From Flavobacteriales bacterium (GTDB taxonomy: Bacteria > Bacteroidota > Bacteroidia > Flavobacteriales_F > PHOS-HE28), in the NCBI GenBank assembly GCA_024640205.1, contig JAHEFL010000091.1, positions 1 through 6,806 on the forward strand: 6,806 nucleotides of DNA, given 5' to 3'. Positions 1 through 6,190 of this stretch are shown piece by piece; position 1 is the first letter of the stretch, and every line of letters starts with the position of its first letter. The position numbers were made by a program, and so were the translations under genes. The notes beneath the pieces are model-generated. The model was not told the DNA's origin, searched no databases, and saw only the letters and a list, made by a program, of their open reading frames with translations.

Positions 1-1
1 C

Positions 2-3000
2 CTCAGTGCGTTGGCGAGTGCGTTCACGATCCTTTTCCTGTTCTGGAGCATCACACACATGGCGCACAAGCTGGCCACGCGCAATGGCGAGCAACTCACC
101 ACGGGCAGCCTGATCGCCATCATGGGCAGCGGCATCGTCGGTGCACTGGCATACACCTGGAGCGACAGCTTCTGGTTCAGTGCCGTGGAGGGTGAGGTCT
201 ATGCACTCTCCAGTTTCTTCACGGCCATCGTGTTCTGGGCCATCTTGAAATGGGAAAGTGAAGCGGACCAACCGCACAGTACCCGTTGGTTGATCCTGAT
301 CGCCTACCTGATGGGGCTGAGCATAGGCGTGCACCTGCTCAACCTCCTATGCATCCCGGCGATCGCGTTCGTCTACTACTTCAAGCGTTACGATGTGACC
401 CCGAAAGGGATCGTCATGACCTTCATCGTCTCGGCGCTGATCCTGGGCACCATACAGGCCGTGATCATTCCAGGTCTTGTCAGCGTGGCGGGATGGTTCG
501 AACTGTTGTTCGTCAACGACATGGGGCTGCCCTTCAATACCGGTAACCTGGTATACAGCGTACTCCTGGTCGGGGGTATCATCTGGGCCATCCGCTGGAC
601 ACAGGCACGCGGCAAAGTGCTTTGGAACACGGTGATCCTGGGTGTGAGCGTGATCCTTGTCGGTTACAGCACGTATGCGATGATCGTCATCCGCAGCACG
701 GCGAACCCGCCCATCGATGAGAACAATCCGGAGAACGTGTTCAACCTGCTGAGCTACCTGAACCGGGAACAGTACGGCGATCGCCCCTTGCTGGACGGCC
801 AGTTCTGGGATTCGCCATACAGCAATGAGCGCGAGGATGGGAATCCGGTGCGCACAGCAACCTATGTGGTAAAAAAGGACGGTCGCTTGGTGAAGAAATT
901 CTACGATCGATGGAGCGCCAAGCACTTTGTGGAAGCGAACCCCGGCCATATGGTGGACCATGTGTATGAGATCACCGATGAGCGAAAAGGGACCGAACCG
1001 GTCTACGATCCGGAGTTCACCATGCTCTTTCCCCGGATGTACAGCAGCCAGAAGAACCATGCGGATGCGTACAAGGAATGGAGCAATTTCAAGGGGACAC
1101 CGCACCGGACCACCGACCGGGAAGGGAAACCCACCATCCTTTGGAAACCCACCCAGGGCGAGAACCTGCGCTACTTCTTCAGTTACCAGATGGACTGGAT
1201 GTACATGCGCTACTTCGTGTGGAATTTCGCGGGTAGGCAGAACGACATACAAGGTCACGGAGGGATCCTGGAAGGCAATTGGATGAGCGGTTTAAAGGCA
1301 CTCGACGAACAACGTCTCGGTAACCAGGATCTTCTTCCCTCGAGCATCACGAACAACAAGGGGCACAATCATTTCTATCTGCTTCCTCTACTGTTGGGGG
1401 TGATCGGTCTTGTTTACCAGCTCTTCCGCCACTTGCGCGACTGGACGGTGGTCATGTTGCTGTTCTTCTTCACCGGTATCGCCATTGTGATCTACCTGAA
1501 CCAATCGCCTTACCAACCGAGGGAACGCGATTATGCCTACGTGGGCTCCTTCTACGCCTTTGCCATCTGGATCGGGATGGGTGTTTACGCACTCTATGAT
1601 GCTGCTCGTAGTCTGGCGCGCAAGGAGCTGATCACCGTGCTCGGGGCGGCCTTCGGCCTGGGCATCCTGAAGTACCTGCTTGAATGGGATGGGGATCACA
1701 GCATATCGTACATCCTGCTGTACATGGCAGTGCTGGGAGGTGGTATAATAGCCCTAATGTGGTTTTTCCTGAATTCGACTAAGAATATTCGTATCCTATG
1801 TTTCGTAATTGGATCACTAATAATTGCTTCTGGCGGTTTTGTCTTAGTTATTGAAAATACGCGGACAATAATCCTTGTTAGTGTAATTCTCACCACTGTT
1901 CTTTTCATAGGTATACTCGCGGTTTTCGTCTTATGGCATAGCGATGTTGCAAATGCGGTAAAAGCGACGCTACTAGGTACTATAGTACCTATTGTGATGG
2001 TGGCGGATGGTTGGGATGATCACGACCGGAGCCCAAGGACCGCTGCGCGCGATCTCGCCAGCAACTACCTGGTGAGCTGTGCGCCCAATGCCATCCTCTT
2101 CACGAACGGGGACAACGACACGTTCCCGCTCTGGTACGCCCAGGAAGTGGAAGGGATCAGGACGGACGTTCGCGTGGTGAACCTGAGCCTCCTGAACACC
2201 GATTGGTATGTGGACCAGATGCGTCGGAAGGCGTATGAAAGCGATCCGGTGCCTTTCGGGATGGCCCCGGAATTGTACCGGCAGGGTACCAGGGATGTGG
2301 TGGCACTTATACCACAAGGGGACAAGGAAGCATATCGGGACCTGAAGGAAATGATGGCCTTCGTTACGGACCCCAAGACCCTGCAACCCATCTTCCAACG
2401 TGGTGCCAAGGATGCATGGTTCCCAACGGACCGCTTCTCCCTGAAAGTGGACAGCGCGAAGGTGTTCAGCAACGGAACCCTTCAGCCTGCGGACACGGCC
2501 CGATGGACACGCGAGGTCCGCTGGCAGGTAAACCGACAGATCTTGTTGAAGAACCACCTCATGGTGCTTGACCTGTTGGCCAACAACGATTGGGATCGGC
2601 CCATCTATTTCGCGGTCACCACGGGGCCGGACAGCTACATCAACCTGCAGGACCACTTCCAACTGGAAGGCCTCACGTACCGGGTGGTGCCCATTAATAC
2701 TCCCGGGGATCCGAGAAACCCCAACTCACAGGGACGTGTTGGCACCGATATCATGTTCCAAAATGTGACCGAGAAATTCCTCTGGGGTAACATGGACAGC
2801 GAAGAGGAGATCTACCTCGATGAGAACATCCTGCGCATGACCACGAATCTCCGCTTGCAGTTGAGCAGTCTGGCCGAAGCGTTGATCGAAGAAGGACGGA
2901 ACGATGATGCGCGAACGATCCTGGACCTATCCCTGCGGGTAATGCCTGAACGGAACGTGCCCTTTGACCGCATCATGTTGCCGACAGTGGAGGCCTATTA

Positions 3001-3292
3001 TGTGATCGGTGATTCAGCGAAAGCCGATGGCCTTGCGGAGCGCCTGTTCGAGATCATGGAGGAGGATCTGACCTACTTCCTGAGCCTCGAACCGAAATTC
3101 GCGGCACGGGTGGGAGGTGAAACGGCCATGGCCCATGCCGTGATGGGTCGCTTGATGACCACTGCCTTGCGCGTCAGTCCGGAATTGGGCGCCCGTCTCG
3201 AGGAGCGGTTCAATATGATGGACCAGGCCTATGAGGCGAAAATGAATGAACTGGAGAGCAGCGCGCGGAAAACATCGCGTATGAAATTCTGA
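2..3292 (+). CDS. DUF2723-family multi-pass membrane protein, probable protein O-glycosyltransferase (5' end missing)
   Basis: The frame is open from base 2 and ends with TGA at 3290-3292, giving 1,096 visible residues. A TTG at 11 is possible, but the residues before it (LSALASAFTILFLFW) match the usual interior of the family, so the true start lies left of the window, with perhaps 80-100 residues missing. Several hydrophobic segments follow up to about base 700. A large soluble part carries SYLNREQYGDRPLL (about 752-793) and NFAGRQNDIQG (about 1223-1255). More helices surround PRERDYAYVGSFYAFAIW (about 1517-1570), and GWDDHDRS (2009-2032) and FTNGDNDTFPLWYAQEVEG (about 2099-2155) open the C-terminal part, which ends in a helical TPR-like tail. 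Family members are annotated in Bacteroidota as PMT-like glycosyltransferases (I recall CAZy GT117); the expected N-terminal catalytic acidic residues are outside the window. An AT-rich segment at 1741-1993 is unusual. Family call sure, enzymatic role less so. Confidence 0.9.
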   Translation, partial: LSALASAFTILFLFWSITHMAHKLATRNGEQLTTGSLIAIMGSGIVGALAYTWSDSFWFSAVEGEVYALSSFFTAIVFWAILKWESEADQPHSTRWLILIAYLMGLSIGVHLLNLLCIPAIAFVYYFKRYDVTPKGIVMTFIVSALILGTIQAVIIPGLVSVAGWFELLFVNDMGLPFNTGNLVYSVLLVGGIIWAIRWTQARGKVLWNTVILGVSVILVGYSTYAMIVIRSTANPPIDENNPENVFNLLSYLNREQYGDRPLLDGQFWDSPYSNEREDGNPVRTATYVVKKDGRLVKKFYDRWSAKHFVEANPGHMVDHVYEITDERKGTEPVYDPEFTMLFPRMYSSQKNHADAYKEWSNFKGTPHRTTDREGKPTILWKPTQGENLRYFFSYQMDWMYMRYFVWNFAGRQNDIQGHGGILEGNWMSGLKALDEQRLGNQDLLPSSITNNKGHNHFYLLPLLLGVIGLVYQLFRHLRDWTVVMLLFFFTGIAIVIYLNQSPYQPRERDYAYVGSFYAFAIWIGMGVYALYDAARSLARKELITVLGAAFGLGILKYLLEWDGDHSISYILLYMAVLGGGIIALMWFFLNSTKNIRILCFVIGSLIIASGGFVLVIENTRTIILVSVILTTVLFIGILAVFVLWHSDVANAVKATLLGTIVPIVMVADGWDDHDRSPRTAARDLASNYLVSCAPNAILFTNGDNDTFPLWYAQEVEGIRTDVRVVNLSLLNTDWYVDQMRRKAYESDPVPFGMAPELYRQGTRDVVALIPQGDKEAYRDLKEMMAFVTDPKTLQPIFQRGAKDAWFPTDRFSLKVDSAKVFSNGTLQPADTARWTREVRWQVNRQILLKNHLMVLDLLANNDWDRPIYFAVTTGPDSYINLQDHFQLEGLTYRVVPINTPGDPRNPNSQGRVGTDIMFQNVTEKFLWGNMDSEEEIYLDENILRMTTNLRLQLSSLAEALIEEGRNDDARTILDLSLRVMPERNVPFDRIMLPTVEAYYVIGDSAKADGLAERLFEIMEEDLTYFLSLEPKFAARVGGETAMAHAVMGRLMTTALRVSPELGARLEERFNMMDQAYEAKMNELESSARKTSRMKF
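1741..1993 (+). other. AT-rich coding island inside the DUF2723 gene
   Basis: Hand counts give 92 G+C in 240 bases (38%) for 1741-1980, against 39/60 for 1621-1680 and 38/60 for 2041-2100. In frame, 26 of 83 codons from 1745 to 1993 end in G or C (31%). The 58 codons just upstream give 40 (69%) and the 40 codons from 2012 give 33 (83%). The island uses ATA seven times, CTA five times and TTA twice, codons that are scarce in the rest of the gene. It encodes hydrophobic helices (for example CFVIGSLIIASGGFVLVI and LTTVLFIGILAVFVLW) without a frameshift or stop. Hydrophobic content alone does not explain the third-position shift, because the upstream membrane segments use GC-ending codons. The likely explanations are a recombined or inserted segment, or locally relaxed codon choice. 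Confidence 0.8.
1974..1991. repeat. Perfect 18-bp palindrome at the right edge of the AT-rich island
   Basis: TAGGTACTATAGTACCTA reads identically on both strands over all 18 bases. It sits inside the coding sequence (codons for Leu-Gly-Thr-Ile-Val-Pro) about 18 bp before the conserved GWDDHDRS motif, where the base composition returns to the high-GC norm. No second copy occurs in the window. It could be a dimeric-protein binding site, a recombination scar or chance; the sequence does not decide between these. Confidence 0.6.
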
Positions 3293-3360
3293 TCGTCGTA
3301 CAGACCGGATCGGAGGCAGGTGGCTTGGGTTCACCTGATCGGTTAGCGGCAAGTAGCGCC
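3293..3360. other. Intergenic gap between the DUF2723 and deacetylase genes, with an SD-like GGAGG and a weak hairpin
   Basis: This 68-bp gap shows no convincing Bacteroidota promoter (no TTTG / TAnnTTTG pair), so the deacetylase is probably co-transcribed with the gene upstream. GGAGG at 3312-3316 lies 8 bases before a TTG at 3325 that is in frame with the deacetylase and would add 12 residues. CAGGTG (3317-3322) can pair with CACCTG (3332-3337) across a 9-base loop containing that TTG; there is no following T-run, so it is not a credible intrinsic terminator. Confidence 0.35.
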
Positions 3361-3999
3361 ATGTATACCACGCGACCGCCAGCATTGATCAAGCCGTTGA
3401 TCAAGGAATTGATCTGGCGGGTGCCACGGAACGACCGCACTGTGTACCTCACCTTTGATGATGGGCCCACACCTGGCGTTACCCAGTGGGTACTGGATGT
3501 ACTGACAGAGCACCAAGCCAAAGCCACCTTCTTCTGCGTCGGCCGGAATGTGGCGGCACGACCCGAACTGTTCGACCGGATCAAACGGGAAGGTCATGCC
3601 ATCGGCAATCATACCTGGGCACATGAGGATGGATGGACAACACCTTCATTCACCTATCGCCGAAGCGTGCTGCAATGTCAGGCGCTGACGGGTACCTCCC
3701 TCTTCCGGCCACCATATGGGCGGGTGGGAAGGAAGCTGGCGCGTTGCATGAGTGGGCGGTTCCAGCTCGTGATGTGGGATGTGCTGAGCGGGGATTTCGA
3801 CACATCGATCACCGGCGAACAATGTGAACGGAACGTGGTGGAAGGATCCCGCCCCGGTTCGATCATCGTTTTTCACGATAGCGTGAAAGCTGAACCGAGA
3901 CTACGCTTCGCGTTGCCGCAGGTCCTTGAACACTTCAGCCGCGAGGGCTTTGCCATGCATGCCTTGAAGCCGGAGCTTCTCAGGGCCTTATCGCCGTGA
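3361..3999 (+). CDS. NodB-homology polysaccharide deacetylase (carbohydrate esterase 4 type)
   Basis: This 212-residue protein has the full set of NodB-domain motifs. TFDDGP is at residues 31-36, with D33 the expected general base and D34 a metal ligand. NHTWAH is at 83-88, with H84 and H88 completing the metal site. RPPYG is at 116-120, MWD at 138-140, and IIVFHDS at 168-174 supplies the catalytic-side His172. Such enzymes remove acetyl groups from N- or O-acetylated sugars; the substrate cannot be read from the sequence. It is close to the minimal size for the fold, with no extra domain. I chose ATG 3361 because family members begin shortly before an LIWRVP-like stretch; the in-frame TTG at 3325 has a better SD-like sequence but adds an unconserved-looking GSPDRLAASSA leader. 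There is no clear signal peptide, so location is uncertain. It follows the DUF2723 gene on the same strand and overlaps the 3' end of the opposing OmpA-family gene by 20 bp. Confidence 0.92.
   Translation: MYTTRPPALIKPLIKELIWRVPRNDRTVYLTFDDGPTPGVTQWVLDVLTEHQAKATFFCVGRNVAARPELFDRIKREGHAIGNHTWAHEDGWTTPSFTYRRSVLQCQALTGTSLFRPPYGRVGRKLARCMSGRFQLVMWDVLSGDFDTSITGEQCERNVVEGSRPGSIIVFHDSVKAEPRLRFALPQVLEHFSREGFAMHALKPELLRALSP
3385..3414 (+). repeat. Short 12-bp-period tandem near-repeat in the start of the deacetylase gene
   Basis: TTGATCAAG occurs at 3385-3393 and 3397-3405, and TTGATC again at 3409-3414, all at 12-base spacing and in one frame. It encodes the repeated Leu-Ile-Lys pattern LIKPLIKELI near the protein's N-terminus. 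It is probably a by-product of an amphipathic helix, though such a tract could vary in copy number by slippage. Confidence 0.5.
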
Positions 4000-6187
4000 T
4001 CGTATATTCCTCGCGGCGGTTGGCTGCGTGCTCCTCCTCCGTGCACGGGATCCCGGGCAGGCAATGATTCACGGGCCGCGTGATGCCATATCCCGTCGGC
4101 TTCAACCGTTCCTGTGGAACTCCTTTCTTCACGAGATGGTCCACAATGGCCTGTGCCCTTTTCTGGGTAAGGCGCAACTTGGCAGCGGGGTCACCGCGAC
4201 CATCATCATGCACGCCGATCTCCACAAGTAAGCGGGGGTTCACCAGAAGCCGGTCAGCGAGGATATCCAATTCGGTTCTGGCGATAGGGTCCAGGACCGC
4301 CTTCCCCTCCTGCCATCGGATGTATTGCAACGGGATCGGCGTTCCTACGGAGATCTCCTCGAAAGCCAGTTCGCGAATGTGATCCAGGTAAATGATGCCG
4401 TCCTTCATGCCCCTGGTGCTCACAGGCACACTTAGACTGAAGAATCCCTCTTTCTCGAACAGCACCTCGAATTCCTCATTGCTCTGCAAGCGGACACTGA
4501 AATCCCCTCCGCTGCTGGTGCTCTTCGTTTCCGAGAAGAAACTGCTGAGGTTCACCGCGCTAACGGTCATCCCCTGGATGAAACCCAGTCGGTCCTTGTA
4601 CCGCACGGCCCCGCGAAGCCATATACCCGCATCGGCCACCAATCGGATATCCCTGGTGATGATCTGTGTGCGTTCAATGTTCTCCGTACTGAAATGGCGC
4701 TCCCCGTCATAGCGTCCCTTCAGATGGGCCACCACGCGGTAGGCCTTGTCCTCATCCACCGGAAAGGCGAACTCACCAAGCGCATCCGTCCAAGTGTTCC
4801 CCAGCAAGCGGTCATCCATGTCAAAGAGTTCCACTTCGGCGGCCACCACCGGTATCTCCAGTTCGGCATCGATCACCACACCGGTGCACAGGTAGCGCTG
4901 CTCCAAAGGTGCGAGCATGGTGAAAGCGTAGATGTCATCACTACCCTTACCCTCCGGCCTGTTACTTGAGAAGAATCCCTTCTTGTTGGCCGCATCGATG
5001 ATGAACGCGAAATCATCCTTCGGGCCGTTCACCGGGGCCCCGACATTGATGGCCGGTGAGAACTGATCATCCCCGGCAGGCTGGGCGGCATAGATATCCA
5101 AGCCACCGAGGCCAGGGTGACCATCGCTAGCGAAGTACAACACACCATCCGACGCGACAAAGGGGAACGATTCGCTCGCCGCTGTGTTGACCGACGACCC
5201 CAGGTTGCGGGGTTCGCTCCAGGTGGTCCCTTGTAAGCGGCTCACATAGATATCGGAACCTCCGAAGCCCCCGGGCATGTCGCTCACGAAATACAGTTCC
5301 CTGCCATTCGGTGCGAGTGCCGGATGTGCCATGGAAACCTCACTGTTATTGAACAGGAACGGTTCGATGTTCGTGTAATCGCCCTTCACCAGGCCAGCCT
5401 TGAAAATGCCCAATTTGCTAATGCCTTTGCTGTTCCGCTGGGTTCGTCCTTTGTGGAAATTGTTCCGGGTGAACCAGATGATATCACCGTTCGCACTGGC
5501 CGTGGCAGGACCTTCATGCATTTTGGTGTTCACGCTCCCGGATAACGGAACAGGGTTGGTGAGATCACCGGTCCCGTTCAGGTCGGCAACATAAAGATCA
5601 AGGAATGGTTGATCGTTCCATGCCGCTCTCCGCTCAATGCCTATTGTCACATTCCTGGCTGAACTGAAGAGCACTTTGCCGGTCCCGAACCAGGACGTAC
5701 CGAAATCAGAGAATTCCGAGTTGATCGACACGGGCCTGATCGTGAACCGGGGTTCGCCCTGTGAGAATTTCTTGGCGAACCCATTGACGTTGCTGCGGTG
5801 CGGTGCATTCTCGGGATCGACCATCGCCAGATAGCGGTCCATCCACTCCTCGGCCTCCAGATAACGCCCATTGGATTTCAGCGCTTGCGCGTAACGGTAT
5901 AGGTCCCTCGGTTCCCTGTTCAGGAATTTCACCACCGTTCCGAACCACCGCTCCGCCTCGCCGGTATTTCCCAGGCGCATGTTGCATTCACCCAGTCTTC
6001 GGCTCACATGCTCATTGATGGCACCGAGGTCCGCGGCTTCCTTGTACTCCAACACGGCCCGTGCGTAGGCCAATTGCTCGAAATAGCGGTCCCCCTCCCT
6101 CACATGGGCGTCAGCACTGCCCTGTCCAAATACCCCTTGCAGCCCGGCGAGCAGAACGAAAAAGAGGATATGGAGAAGACGGCCCAT
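3980..6187 (-). CDS. PorE-like periplasmic protein: TPR, PD40 beta-propeller, carboxypeptidase-regulatory-like and OmpA C-terminal domains
   Basis: The 735-residue product begins with a signal peptide (hydrophobic residues 4-20, likely cut after VFG21). No lipobox cysteine is present, unlike Porphyromonas gingivalis PorE, a lipoprotein of the type IX secretion system with the same domain order. Domains: about three TPR units (27-125); a propeller with PD40/WD40-like blades (about 155-425; ELYFVSD...SDIYVS, VLYFASD...LDIYAA, KGFFSSNR...DDIYAF); a carboxypeptidase-regulatory-like beta-sandwich (about 432-518); a second sandwich-like segment (about 521-600); and an OmpA/MotB domain (about 620-733). 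In the last, D662 and R677 fit the peptidoglycan diaminopimelate-binding pair, and C709 and C715 with EEEH and NRREEY match Bacteroidota OmpA proteins. The likely role is tethering an outer-membrane PorP/SprF complex to peptidoglycan. It starts 3 bases after the PorP/SprF stop and has no SD sequence, so translational coupling is likely. Whether it acts in core secretion or with one dedicated substrate is unknown. Confidence 0.9.
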   Translation of the reverse strand: MGRLLHILFFVLLAGLQGVFGQGSADAHVREGDRYFEQLAYARAVLEYKEAADLGAINEHVSRRLGECNMRLGNTGEAERWFGTVVKFLNREPRDLYRYAQALKSNGRYLEAEEWMDRYLAMVDPENAPHRSNVNGFAKKFSQGEPRFTIRPVSINSEFSDFGTSWFGTGKVLFSSARNVTIGIERRAAWNDQPFLDLYVADLNGTGDLTNPVPLSGSVNTKMHEGPATASANGDIIWFTRNNFHKGRTQRNSKGISKLGIFKAGLVKGDYTNIEPFLFNNSEVSMAHPALAPNGRELYFVSDMPGGFGGSDIYVSRLQGTTWSEPRNLGSSVNTAASESFPFVASDGVLYFASDGHPGLGGLDIYAAQPAGDDQFSPAINVGAPVNGPKDDFAFIIDAANKKGFFSSNRPEGKGSDDIYAFTMLAPLEQRYLCTGVVIDAELEIPVVAAEVELFDMDDRLLGNTWTDALGEFAFPVDEDKAYRVVAHLKGRYDGERHFSTENIERTQIITRDIRLVADAGIWLRGAVRYKDRLGFIQGMTVSAVNLSSFFSETKSTSSGGDFSVRLQSNEEFEVLFEKEGFFSLSVPVSTRGMKDGIIYLDHIRELAFEEISVGTPIPLQYIRWQEGKAVLDPIARTELDILADRLLVNPRLLVEIGVHDDGRGDPAAKLRLTQKRAQAIVDHLVKKGVPQERLKPTGYGITRPVNHCLPGIPCTEEEHAANRREEYTITAIRP

Positions 6188-6190
6188 CGC

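Noticed and set aside
347..1258. A 303-codon open frame on the minus strand opposite the DUF2723 gene
   Set aside because: It lies wholly antisense to a well-conserved coding region, has a His/Arg/Val/Gln-rich composition typical of shadow frames in GC-rich genes, and shows no recognisable domain.
1744..1749. TATAAT in the AT-rich island as a promoter -10 box
   Set aside because: There is no -35-like hexamer at proper spacing, no TTTG element of the Bacteroidota type, and no gene start downstream that it could serve.
1741..1993. The AT-rich island as an insertion sequence or MITE remnant
   Set aside because: I found no terminal inverted repeats, no convincing target duplication (only a shared GGTGG near each edge) and no transposase fragment; the frame is intact and encodes plausible helices.
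1973..2662. A 229-codon minus-strand open frame opposite the conserved GWDDHDRS region
   Set aside because: It is antisense to strongly conserved DUF2723 motifs, with no start context or domain of its own; a shadow frame.
3317..3337. CAGGTG/CACCTG hairpin as an intrinsic terminator after the DUF2723 gene
   Set aside because: The stem is only 6 bp with a 9-base loop and there is no T-run after it.
4896..5723. Similar SDIY / LDIY / DDIY stretches as a DNA repeat array
   Set aside because: They are diverged beta-propeller blades at protein level with no near-identical DNA units, so they are explained by the PorE-like fold.
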